DNA of 48,033 bases from Bacillus cereus (GTDB taxonomy: Bacteria; Bacillota; Bacilli; Bacillales; Bacillaceae_G): positions 1 to 48,033 of the forward strand of contig NZ_NUOT01000048.1 of assembly GCF_002584535.1 (NCBI RefSeq). The letters are read 5' to 3'. Of this stretch, positions 32,937-41,233 are shown piece by piece. The position numbers and the translations under genes are program-made. The notes below the pieces were generated by a model. The model ran no database searches. It had not been told where the DNA came from and saw only the letters and a list, made by a program, of their open reading frames with translations. Each line of letters begins with the position of its first letter. Position 1 is the stretch's first letter.

Positions 32937-33717
32937 TGAATCATTGGTTTCTGTGATAACCCCCTCGTATAACAGCTCCCCTTTTATAAAAGAAACCATT
33001 GAATCCGTTCAGGCCCAATCATATGCTAACTGGGAAATGATTATCGTTGATGATAAGTCGAAAGATGACTCCGTTCACGTCATCAAACAATATATAGAAA
33101 AAGACCCGCGAATTAAACTGATTACTTTAACTAAAAATGTTGGTGCTGCTAGAGCTAGAAATATAGCATTAAAAGAAGCTCAAGGAGATTATATTGCCTT
33201 TTTAGACAGCGATGACCTCTGGTTACCTACCAAACTAGAAGAACAAGTCGCTTTTATGCAAAAAGATAATCTTGCTTTTTCTTTTACCTCTTATTCTTTA
33301 ATTGACGAACAAGGAAATGCAATGAATATTCAAGTTCATGCACCGAAAGTTGTAGATTATAAATATCTGCTGGGAAATACGACGATTGGCTGTTTAACCG
33401 TGATGTTAGATAGGCATCAATTTAAACAAATTGAAATGCCTGTTATCCAGCCTGAAGATACTGCCCTATGGTTAGTATTATTACGGCTAGGATATCAAGC
33501 ATATGGCTTACAAAAGAGTTTATCTAAATATCGTATTGTAAGTAACTCTACTTCAAGGAATAAATTAAAAGCTGCCTACCGATATTGGAAACTCTTACGA
33601 AACCAAGAAAAGTTAAACTTTGTCAAAACCAACTTTTATTTTAGTCAATATGCTTATCATGCATACAAAAAAAACAGAGGAGACCGACCTCCTTCTATGA
33701 CCAGTGGAGGGAAATAA
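32914..33717 (+). CDS. Family 2 glycosyltransferase
   Basis: 267 residues from ATG 32914 (AGAGG upstream); an in-frame ATG at 32890 lies deeper in the polymerase gene. GT-A fold: SVITPSYNSSPFIKETIESV, WEMIIVDDKSKDDS with the nucleotide Asp pair, KNVGAARARNIALKEAQGDY, IAFLDSDDLW with the DxD metal motif, and PEDTALWLVLLRLGY in the catalytic base region. Adds a sugar to the lipid-linked repeat unit in the cytosol. Confidence 0.92.
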   Translation: MIYTKKDSESLVSVITPSYNSSPFIKETIESVQAQSYANWEMIIVDDKSKDDSVHVIKQYIEKDPRIKLITLTKNVGAARARNIALKEAQGDYIAFLDSDDLWLPTKLEEQVAFMQKDNLAFSFTSYSLIDEQGNAMNIQVHAPKVVDYKYLLGNTTIGCLTVMLDRHQFKQIEMPVIQPEDTALWLVLLRLGYQAYGLQKSLSKYRIVSNSTSRNKLKAAYRYWKLLRNQEKLNFVKTNFYFSQYAYHAYKKNRGDRPPSMTSGGK

Positions 33718-33720
33718 AAA

Positions 33721-34770
33721 ATGAACAATATTCTACTATTAACCGATAAACTCATAACGGGCGGCGCTGAGATGTATTTTTGCAAACTAGAAAACCATCT
33801 CAAAGGTGAAAACATGACGTTTTATTCAGCAGCTGCCACAGGTGAGTTGTATCATCAAATTCATAATAAGCATCATTTTATTCCTTTAAGTTTAAAAAAT
33901 CATCCTGCTAACCTCTATACATTAAGTAAACAAGTAATGAAATTGAACATTGATGTTATCCATGCAAATAGTTTCAGAATGTTACTGTATTCTATCGCAA
34001 TTAAAAAAATCACGAAAAAAAGAATGAAGCTCATTTATACAAAACATAATGTTACAATACTTGAAAAAAAGTTTCCCGCGCTATTAAAAAAAGTGTTAAA
34101 TCAACATGTTCATCAAATTATCGCAGTGAGTAACTTCGAGAAAGACAGCTTACTGCAATTGGGTATAAGAAAGGACCTTATTCGAACAATTTACAATGGT
34201 GTTGATGTAAAGCATTTTTCATTTCAACAAATACAACCTAAAGAAACCCTCAATATCGGGATTTTAGCCCGGTTATCAAAAGAGAAAAACCATGAACTTT
34301 TTTTAAAAATTGCAAATGAGTTAAAATATGTACGTAACGTAATGTTTTATATTGCTGGGGATGGACCTGAACGGGACTTTATTGAAAAAATGATTCATGA
34401 TTTCAAGTTAAATCATAAAGTGAAGCTTTTAGGTAATACATCTAATCCATATGAATTTATTTGCAGTATGGACTTACTGCTTCTAACGTCTCTAAGAGAA
34501 GTGTTTCCAATGGTAGTCATTGAAGCAATGGCTTCTGGAACACCTATTATTTCTGTAGATGTTGGTGGTATCAAAGAAGCTATCATAGATGATGAAACTG
34601 GAATTCTCGTTTCTCATCATTCTGAAAAAGAATTCGCAAAGAAAATCCAGTTACTTCATGACAATCAAAACCTAAGAAAATGTTTAGGAAAAGCGGCAAG
34701 AGAAAAAGTAGAAGAAGCCTTTTCCCTCTCAAATATGATTCATTCTACACTTGAAACCTATCAATATTAA
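33721..34770 (+). CDS. Family 4 glycosyltransferase
   Basis: 349 residues, GGAGGGAAA upstream and only 3 bases from the GT2 stop. GT-B fold: N-terminal TGGAEMYFCKLENHL loop, NGVDVKHF linker, IAGDGPERDFIEKMI donor-domain strand, and SLREVFPMVVIEAMASGTPI with the E-x7-E motif of family 4. Retaining transferase using a nucleotide sugar. Last gene before a strong terminator, so the operon has eight genes. Confidence 0.92.
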   Translation: MNNILLLTDKLITGGAEMYFCKLENHLKGENMTFYSAAATGELYHQIHNKHHFIPLSLKNHPANLYTLSKQVMKLNIDVIHANSFRMLLYSIAIKKITKKRMKLIYTKHNVTILEKKFPALLKKVLNQHVHQIIAVSNFEKDSLLQLGIRKDLIRTIYNGVDVKHFSFQQIQPKETLNIGILARLSKEKNHELFLKIANELKYVRNVMFYIAGDGPERDFIEKMIHDFKLNHKVKLLGNTSNPYEFICSMDLLLLTSLREVFPMVVIEAMASGTPIISVDVGGIKEAIIDDETGILVSHHSEKEFAKKIQLLHDNQNLRKCLGKAAREKVEEAFSLSNMIHSTLETYQY

Positions 34771-34799
34771 AAAACAAACGATAATCTCGTTTGTTTTTT
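34769..34799 (+). terminator. Terminator of the exopolysaccharide operon
   Basis: Perfect 13-bp inverted repeat AAAAAACAAACGA / TCGTTTGTTTTTT, 5-base loop. Separates the operon from the beta-helix gene. Confidence 0.85.
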
Positions 34800-34868
34800 C
34801 TTTTATATATATGCATTTTTTCAAACATGCATATTATATAATATCTCACATATAAGGAGTGTTATAAG

Positions 34869-36410
34869 TTGACAGAGCCTCTTAATTTTACTGAAGACTG
34901 CCAAAATCAAAATGTTGTTAATATTGATTGTTTTGGTGCCAGTCCAGATTTACTCGATAATTCCCAAGCTATTCAAGAAGCCATTAACTATTGCGTGGCC
35001 AACAATTATTCTAAAGTTGTTATTACCGGGAAGAAACAGTATACGATCTCCTCCCCTATTGTTATGAAGTCCAATGTACATCTTGAAATGGACCCGACTA
35101 TAACATTAATCGTTAAAGGGAATTTCCAAGTGTTTGAGCTTCAAAAAAACACTTCAATCTCTGGTGGTTCGATTGAAATCGTGGATAATAGCTTTAACTC
35201 ATCCGTTCTTTTTCTTTCTGGTGCCAATCAAATAGAAATTCATAATCATACTTCTATATCAAATATTAATATTATAAATCGTACAACAACTTATCAAGGT
35301 ATTGCAATTCATTTATCCTGTAAAAAGGCATGGGATTTCATAAGCTTCTTTAAAGCATACTCCATCCAAATCACAAACTTTAATACGGCTATCTATTTAA
35401 AAACAGAAAAGCTTGAGGATATAAACAATCCTTGTTGGATTAATGCAAACTCCTTCCATTCTATTTTTATAGATGGTTGTCAGTATGGTATCGAGATTAT
35501 AGGAAATGGTGAATTACCTTACGAAATTTCAGGAAACACCTTTACGGGAATCCAAGTTCAATGCCGGAAACAAACAAAAAAAGTAATCCGCTGTTCAGGT
35601 GCCTATAATATATTTGAAGGAATCATATGGGACGTCTTTCGTATGGATGCCGCTCCCCTCGTTATCGAATTCTCTTCCACTTCTCATCATAACTACCTAT
35701 TCTCAAATCAAGTTTCCACATCGATTATCGATCGTGGCCTATACAATCGGTATACCACGCCACATGAAGAATCGCTTCCTGTATACCCTCCTCTAGCATT
35801 AGGAAAAGCCCAGCTAGTTGGGAATCAAGATGATATATTAGTAAATGCAAATGTCCGTTACGCAGTGCGCCAACTTTCTGGAAAAGCCCCCTACGGAGGA
35901 CATATTAATAATTGTTTTAACTTGCTTGATGAGCAAAGTGTAAATTACGTGGATGTTCCGAGTACGCAGCCAATTGTAATCGAGTTAGATTTTTCTAAGC
36001 AGCCTATTAACATGCTGAATTGTATTGGTATCTATTTTGGATGGAATGAAAGCCCAAGTCGCATTTTAATTGAATATCAACAGAGCCTAAATGGCCCATG
36101 GCAGGTTGCTAAAGATCTTCCGTTTAATGCCGGAAATACTGTGCTTTCAGAAGTAAGGTCAACTATATTGTATAAAGTTAAGTTCACACTAAGCGGATAT
36201 ACACAAGATCACAAACGCTTTCGGATAAATCGAATATTCGCAAGGTCATCTCTGCAACATGGCTCCTCATGGTTACCAACTACTGGTGGTACTTTATATG
36301 GAGATTTAGAATTTCAAAAAGGAAATGCTGTGACGTTAACTTCCCCAAATGGAACAAAATGGAGATTGAGTATAAATGATCAAGGGCAAATTAGCACATC
36401 TAAACTATGA
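34869..36410 (+). CDS. Beta-helix (pectin-lyase-like) protein with tailspike-like C-terminus
   Basis: 513 residues from TTG 34869 after AAGGAG. No signal peptide or membrane helix. Residues 16-300 form a right-handed parallel beta-helix: FGASPDLLDNSQAIQEAINY is the usual cap of glycosyl hydrolase 28-related and tailspike proteins, followed by many G-N-x-F and I-x-N-I repeats. Residues 340-455 look like a jelly-roll carbohydrate-binding module (QPIVIELDFSKQP...GIYFGWNESPSRILIEYQQ). The last 45 residues (TGGTLYGDLEFQKGNAVTLT, then SPNGTKWRLSIND) match the ends of phage tail fibres. The N-terminal domain has a paralogue at 36641-37582. Likely binds or cuts the adjacent polymer; catalytic residues not located. 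Confidence 0.8.
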   Translation: MTEPLNFTEDCQNQNVVNIDCFGASPDLLDNSQAIQEAINYCVANNYSKVVITGKKQYTISSPIVMKSNVHLEMDPTITLIVKGNFQVFELQKNTSISGGSIEIVDNSFNSSVLFLSGANQIEIHNHTSISNINIINRTTTYQGIAIHLSCKKAWDFISFFKAYSIQITNFNTAIYLKTEKLEDINNPCWINANSFHSIFIDGCQYGIEIIGNGELPYEISGNTFTGIQVQCRKQTKKVIRCSGAYNIFEGIIWDVFRMDAAPLVIEFSSTSHHNYLFSNQVSTSIIDRGLYNRYTTPHEESLPVYPPLALGKAQLVGNQDDILVNANVRYAVRQLSGKAPYGGHINNCFNLLDEQSVNYVDVPSTQPIVIELDFSKQPINMLNCIGIYFGWNESPSRILIEYQQSLNGPWQVAKDLPFNAGNTVLSEVRSTILYKVKFTLSGYTQDHKRFRINRIFARSSLQHGSSWLPTTGGTLYGDLEFQKGNAVTLTSPNGTKWRLSINDQGQISTSKL

Positions 36411-36533
36411 AAATCATACAAATTAAGATCCATTTACTTCCATTAGTAGATGTCATATGCTCCCCTTTGATATCTTCAAATGTTAACTAAACAAAAAAAC
36501 AAAATACTCCAACAATTCAAACTGCATCATCAT

Positions 36534-36600
36534 GCCCCTAGAAGATCAATTTCAACTTATACGTAATAATTGTCCCCTTCTCTACATGAATCTAGGGGCT
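36534..36600. terminator. Long-loop hairpin between convergent genes
   Basis: GCCCCTAGA and TCTAGGGGC pair across a loop of about 48 bases. Possible terminator for both beta-helix genes; the run of T is poor. Confidence 0.35.
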
Positions 36601-36640
36601 TCTCCTAAGAAAGCCACGTCCGATTGAGAGAACCTTACAG

Positions 36641-37582
36641 TTACTGTTTCACTTTATTTGCTTGTCCACTATCGGAGATTCTGCTCATAGGCACAGAAGA
36701 AATATCAATAGTCGTATCCACACTCTTATCAGTAAGCTCAACAATCGTGTTTCCATGATTGATTTGGTTCAAATCCCACAACATCCCATGAAACTCATTA
36801 TGTTGTCCGCTCACCTTCAAGACACTTTTTGTTTTACTTGAAGGTTGTATCTGTAAATTGGTAAATTGATTCCCACTAGCCTCATTCGGTATCGTTGAAT
36901 GACTATCCATGTAAATCATGTTTACACAATCCTCTAAAGAAAAATTCAGAAACCGATTAGCATTGATCCACGCATATCCAGAATTCGGTTTATCCACTTT
37001 TAACTTTACTCCATTCTTCATTCCTACTACCTTAACGTTTTCGAAGTTAACAAAAGAAATCTCATGCTCTTTTCCACCAGCGTATAACGATATCCCTGTA
37101 CCCTTGTTCGTTTCAGACCAATTGATAATATTTATATCCTTTATATGTGTTTTGTTCCAAGTGTTATAATATTTATGTTTACCATCTAAATAGATCACTT
37201 CCGAATTAAAATTCGCATCATCAATGGCAATATAGGCCCCTTCCATTGAAGCATTCCTCTCAAGTTCAATTACCCTGAAGTTACCATTCACAATAAACTG
37301 TGTTCCATACCCGAATAATAACTTAACACCTTGCTTCACAACGATAGGTGAAGTAATCTTATACTTTTTGTCATCAAGCAAAACCGTCTTTATTTTACTA
37401 TCCTTTGCTTTATTAATAGCTGATTGAATTTTATCAGAATCACTTGTTCCTTTAAAATCCTCAACATATATTTTCTCTTTTCGATCTGAATTAGAATGAT
37501 TCTGATAGTAAATAACAAAAACAATTAGCACTATACCTAAGAAGATTAAACCAATTATTTTTTTCATCGTACTCATCCCCAT
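36641..37582 (-). CDS. Membrane-anchored beta-helix protein, paralogue of the 34869 protein
   Basis: 313 residues, AAAGGA before the ATG. An N-terminal membrane helix (residues 7-25, KIIGLIFLGIVLIVFVIYYQ) without a clear cleavage site suggests an anchor with the rest outside. Residues 40-300 align with residues 20-290 of the 34869 protein: DSDKIQSAINKAKDSKIKTV / DNSQAIQEAINYCVANNYSK; YKITSPIVVKQGV / YTISSPIVMKSNV; IVNGNFRVIELERNASM / IVKGNFQVFELQKNTSI; WINANRF / WINANSF; SGNQFTNLQIQ / SGNTFTGIQVQ. It lacks the jelly-roll and tail-fibre modules. Probably retains or modifies polymer at the membrane. Confidence 0.82.
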   Translation of the reverse strand: MGMSTMKKIIGLIFLGIVLIVFVIYYQNHSNSDRKEKIYVEDFKGTSDSDKIQSAINKAKDSKIKTVLLDDKKYKITSPIVVKQGVKLLFGYGTQFIVNGNFRVIELERNASMEGAYIAIDDANFNSEVIYLDGKHKYYNTWNKTHIKDINIINWSETNKGTGISLYAGGKEHEISFVNFENVKVVGMKNGVKLKVDKPNSGYAWINANRFLNFSLEDCVNMIYMDSHSTIPNEASGNQFTNLQIQPSSKTKSVLKVSGQHNEFHGMLWDLNQINHGNTIVELTDKSVDTTIDISSVPMSRISDSGQANKVKQ

Positions 37583-38004
37583 ATTTAGTTTCCTTTCTTT
37601 GGTTCGTTATATATGAATACTCTACTGTTATCGTCAATAGCCTCAAGTATTAACACAGTCATGAAACGAGATTAAAAGACCGCCATACATTCTCTATGAA
37701 CTGATATGATCTCACCTAAGCAGGAAGTATAAAAACCCACCTTTTTATACAGTAATATTTAAACCTTATTTACAAGGGATTTTTAACTAAAAAGATAATA
37801 ATTGGGTTTTATACCATTATTTATAACCCTTACCTCTTTTATTTTCTTGCAGATGAATCTTTTTTGCAAGCAAAAGGTGTATAGGCTTACCATTTTCTTT
37901 TCCTTAAAGATTTACGTCCAAAGTATCAGAAGAAAACACATATCTCAACCGATCACTTTCTCTTGTAAATGCAATAATCTGAGCATGGCGGACCAACTCG
38001 TTCA
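37583..38004. other. Intergenic region upstream of the membrane beta-helix gene
   Basis: About 420 bases. A minus frame near 37905-38000 reads VNELVRHAQIIAFTRESDRL without relation to known neighbours. A CTCACCTAAGCAGGAAG at 37710 resembles the helicase gene near 41808 (perhaps chance). Confidence 0.35.
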
Positions 38005-38112
38005 CCATATATGCTTCCATTCACGAGAGGTTTCACCCATTTCTTGAAACCTGTTTCCTCTATACTTTGAATTACCTGTAGTAATATGCAAACAATCAAT
38101 ACGAATAACTAA
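38005..38112 (-). pseudogene. Fragment of a DnaB-type helicase gene
   Basis: 36 codons: LVIRIDCLHITTGNSKYRGN, RFQEMGETSREWKHIW, TGA. Compared with the intact helicase at 41234-42523 (LLVIVDYLQLITGDSKYRGN, RFQEMSEISRKLKLL) it is clearly a diverged copy of the Walker B region. No flanking helicase sequence remains. Confidence 0.75.
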
Positions 38113-38223
38113 AAATTGAAGAATGTAACATGCTTTCAAAAACAGCAAATTGTTATGGTAAGATTTCCAATGTATAATTATGGTATTGTTTGTTTTTACG
38201 AAAATAATACGGGGGAATTTTTA

Positions 38224-39036
38224 ATGAAAAAAATCATACTAGGGACACTTACAACGTTCTTGTTATTAGCTGGATGTAATAATTCTACTGAAAGTAAACC
38301 AGCTGATTCAAAAAAGACCGCGGCAGAAGAAGAAACAAAATCTACAAAAAATGAGGATAAACAGGATACGAATCCGAAAAAAGATGAAGAAGTTTTATCA
38401 CCTACCAATCAGAGTACAAAAGATTTCATCACACCATTATTAGTAAAATCAGAAACACCTGCTGATATTATGACAATACAAGTACAAGAAGATATGAAGC
38501 AAAAACTTGAGGAAATTAATAAAAAAATGAAAGCGAGTCTTCAAAAAAACTATACATGGTACATGGAGTATATAAAAGCAGCACAGCCTGGAGAAAGATT
38601 AGCATATCATGAAAATATGGGAATTACACAGGAAGAATATGAATTGTTCCTATCATCAGATCAATATATGAAACTTGTTAAAGGACAAGAAGGAAAAATT
38701 CACTTCAAAAAGATCAATAACAATGTATACGAGATTCAAGCTAGCTCTCCAATCAAATTATTAAACAAACTTCAAATTGATTTTGCTAGCAATACATTAA
38801 AAACAGAGTTTGGTACACTAAATTACGATGGTAAAGTCGAAGCTTCCGATGCTCAAAAAATAACTGGCAGATGGAATGGTGAGCAGTGGAAACTAAGCAC
38901 AGGTAGCTTCACCGCAACGTATGCAATTGGTCAACTTGAAGACTCCAAAAAAACAATTATTTATATAACAGCAAAAGGCCTTTTAGATGGAAAAACAATC
39001 AATCAAGATCAAGTGATTGAATTTAAGGCACAATAA
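38224..39036 (+). CDS. Lipoprotein, unknown
   Basis: 270 residues from ATG 38224, which follows ACGGGGGAA; the frame is open 36 codons upstream without a signal peptide, and this start gives a perfect one. Lipobox LAGC (Cys17). Residues 18-65 are a Lys/Glu/Thr-rich spacer. The domain of about 200 residues that follows is helical first (EDMKQKLEEINKKMKASLQK) and then beta-rich (KIHFKKINNNVYEIQASSPI ... QKITGRWNGEQWKLSTGSFT). It resembles other B. cereus surface lipoproteins with a spacer, but I recognise no named family. Confidence 0.8.
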   Translation: MKKIILGTLTTFLLLAGCNNSTESKPADSKKTAAEEETKSTKNEDKQDTNPKKDEEVLSPTNQSTKDFITPLLVKSETPADIMTIQVQEDMKQKLEEINKKMKASLQKNYTWYMEYIKAAQPGERLAYHENMGITQEEYELFLSSDQYMKLVKGQEGKIHFKKINNNVYEIQASSPIKLLNKLQIDFASNTLKTEFGTLNYDGKVEASDAQKITGRWNGEQWKLSTGSFTATYAIGQLEDSKKTIIYITAKGLLDGKTINQDQVIEFKAQ

Positions 39037-39133
39037 TTCATAAGATAAAAAATGTTTTAGACTATAGAAAAGAGTATTAAACTGGTAAAAAACAGTCGTA
39101 GATGTGCAAAAATAATAAGTATCCCAAAACCCC

Positions 39134-39166
39134 GAAAAGTCCCTTTCAGAAATGAAGGGACTTTTC
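39134..39166. terminator. Bidirectional terminator
   Basis: Perfect GAAAAGTCCCTT / AAGGGACTTTTC, 9-base loop, between convergent genes. Confidence 0.85.
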
Positions 39167-39216
39167 ATTCATATCATCAGCATTATTGGAAGTTCGTTTT
39201 CAATTCATTTTAACTA

Positions 39217-40719
39217 TCATTTTAATTTGTGCCTATTGGGATTGGAAGGTATGATTTTTAATGGTCTCATCATGTCATGGTCTTCATGCTCTAAACGATG
39301 ACAATGCCATACATAGTCTCCAGAATACGGTTCAAACTTCATTATAATTCGAACGATTTGTTCACCCCCTACTAGAACGGTGTCTTTTAAACCGAAATCG
39401 GCCGGGAGAGGATCTAACAATTGCCCATTCAGATCGTGGCGATCAAGGACACGAAAATTAACAAGATGTATATGGATAGGATGAATTCCAACGGTTAAAT
39501 TCACTAACTCCCATATTTCAATAGAATCAAGTAATGGTGTTTCTGTTACTGGATCGTCCCATTCTTTATCATCTAATAAAAGCATAGGACGCCCAAATTC
39601 ATCTTCTGAGTCACTTAGTGTTAACCGTCTTACTTTTCTTACCTCAACTTCCTTTAATGGGATAAATTCAATGTTGCTTAAGAGACATGGAATTTTGCTT
39701 TTATCAGGGCAAGACAACGGCTTAGTTACTTGGAACTCCATTACCTCGCCAGTTGGATTTTCTAAATCACTTCCATTTTGTAATATTACTTTCTTCCCCT
39801 CTAAACCTGAGAAGTCAACAATGATGTCCATACGTTCAGCAGGTGAAACATCCAAACTTTGTACTCTAATTGGCCGTTTAAGAAGACCACCATCAGTTCC
39901 GATTAAAAAGAATGAACTAAGGTCACTAAATTGGAACTGATATGTTCGAGTATTAGAAGCGTTTAATAAACGAAATCTGTATTTGCGGGGCTCTACTTTT
40001 AAAAATGGCCATACTTTCCCGTTAACTGTAATTGTATTTCCTAAAAACAGAGGAACAATAGAAGGACATGGTAAATTAGGGGATGGATTATCTGGTTGAG
40101 CAGGATAAAAGAGGGACCCGTCTGGATTAAAGGATCTATCTTGAACGATAAGCGGTATCTCGTATTTCCCCTTCGGAAGCGGAAGTGATCTTTCTTCCTT
40201 ATCGCGAATCAAGTAAAGACCTGCAAGACCTGCATACACATTCAGACGAGTAATCCCAATTGCATGGTCATGATACCAAAGGGCAGTTGCTCGTTCTCGA
40301 TTCGTATAATAATAAATCTCTTTCACGAATTTCGGGCCTGTTTGTTGAAAGTTTCTCGTAAACCATGCTTCAGGATGACCATCACTATCTGGTTCACTTG
40401 GGCTTCCATGTAGATGAACAACAGTGCGTACTTCTGGATTATCATGGGCTCCGTGAACGGTTTTATCAACTGGTAAAAAGTGTTTTTTAGGTAAATCGTT
40501 TGTCCATCTCACATATATAGGATGATTTTTTTCAACATCAAATGTTGGACCAGGTACTAACCCGTTATAACCCCATACCTTCGTTTTAGGTAAATCTCTA
40601 TGAAACTTGTGTAGTGTTTCAATCATGCGTACATCATAAAGCGGCTTTCCTTTATATGTTCCTTTTGGTTTGATTATGGAAGGAATCGGAAGGGAATCTA
40701 CAAATTTTTTTAGTCCCAA
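39217..40719 (-). CDS. cotA: CotA-type multicopper oxidase (spore coat laccase)
   Basis: About 500 residues from TTG 40719 (GLKKFVDSLPIPSIIKP); AAAGGAGAG lies upstream. Oxidises phenolics with reduction of O2 to water; in Bacillus spores it makes brown pigment. All four copper-ligand blocks are seen: VHLHGSPSEPDSDGHPEAWF, ALWYHDHAIGITRLNVYAGL, GIHPIHIHLVNF and YVWHCHRLEHEDHDMMRPL; the Met near the end is the axial T1 ligand. Three cupredoxin domains, no signal peptide, as usual for CotA. An ATG at 40721-40723 is better spaced from the binding site but out of frame; it reaches a stop after 23 codons, so the true start is uncertain (see findings). Confidence 0.88.
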   Translation of the reverse strand: MGLKKFVDSLPIPSIIKPKGTYKGKPLYDVRMIETLHKFHRDLPKTKVWGYNGLVPGPTFDVEKNHPIYVRWTNDLPKKHFLPVDKTVHGAHDNPEVRTVVHLHGSPSEPDSDGHPEAWFTRNFQQTGPKFVKEIYYYTNRERATALWYHDHAIGITRLNVYAGLAGLYLIRDKEERSLPLPKGKYEIPLIVQDRSFNPDGSLFYPAQPDNPSPNLPCPSIVPLFLGNTITVNGKVWPFLKVEPRKYRFRLLNASNTRTYQFQFSDLSSFFLIGTDGGLLKRPIRVQSLDVSPAERMDIIVDFSGLEGKKVILQNGSDLENPTGEVMEFQVTKPLSCPDKSKIPCLLSNIEFIPLKEVEVRKVRRLTLSDSEDEFGRPMLLLDDKEWDDPVTETPLLDSIEIWELVNLTVGIHPIHIHLVNFRVLDRHDLNGQLLDPLPADFGLKDTVLVGGEQIVRIIMKFEPYSGDYVWHCHRLEHEDHDMMRPLKIIPSNPNRHKLK

Positions 40720-40739
40720 ACATTTTTCTCTCCTTTCAT

Positions 40740-41006
40740 TTAATAGAGTATAGTATATTTTATTAAACAAATATTTTTTTGTTTGTATACTTGTCTAACA
40801 AAACTTTTGATAAGTGGGGGAGTATTCATATTCATCAAGGATTTGATTTTCTTCTCTTTTAAAAGCTTTATGCAAGAATATATACATTCTTCTTTTGTTG
40901 CGTATGTTATTGATGCAATTTCAGTTGCATTACCAACAATCAGTTTTCCAAGTATTTTATACATCTTTAGCAGTGCAGGTACAAAAGAATGATTAGACGC
41001 AAGCAA
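40740..41006 (-). CDS. Small ORF directly upstream of the laccase, unknown
   Basis: Up to 88 codons; a likely ATG is at 40964 (MYKILGKLIVGNATEIASIT), which gives 74 residues. Its stop (40740) lies just before the laccase ribosome binding site, so the two would be cotranscribed. Composition is protein-like (YATKEECIYSCIKLLKEKKI), unlike the antisense frame. No good ribosome binding site at either start, so it may be a remnant. Not recognised. Confidence 0.4.
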   Translation of the reverse strand: MLASNHSFVPALLKMYKILGKLIVGNATEIASITYATKEECIYSCIKLLKEKKIKSLMNMNTPPLIKSFVRQVYKQKNICLIKYTILY

Positions 41007-41062
41007 CTACACATCTCTTGTAACACTGGTATGAGCAGTCATCGCCACTATTTAATCTGAAA

Positions 41063-41095
41063 GAAAAAAGACACTCGGCGAAGTGCCTTTTTTTA
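41063..41095 (-). terminator. Terminator of the DnaD/DnaB pair
   Basis: AAAAAAGACACTC-GGCG-AAGTGCCTTTTTTT; works on both strands. Confidence 0.7.
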
Positions 41096-41100
41096 TACTC

Positions 41101-41233
41101 CTAATGTAGACCTCAATTCGATTCTATTCCCTACTGCTTGAAGAAATTTTCGATTAGCAGATCCTTAGTCTTATCCAGACTGTCTGAAAAAAGAATCAAT
41201 ATCATTTTAGGCGGGGGACTTACTAGTCTTTTT
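41101..41233. other. Short region after the helicase gene
   Basis: On minus a startless frame reads MILILFSDSLDKTKDLLIEN, FFKQ, TAG. Possible stub; not assigned. Confidence 0.3.

Noticed and set aside
37802-38047. 81-codon plus frame
   Set aside because: Antisense to the helicase fragment, no start signals.
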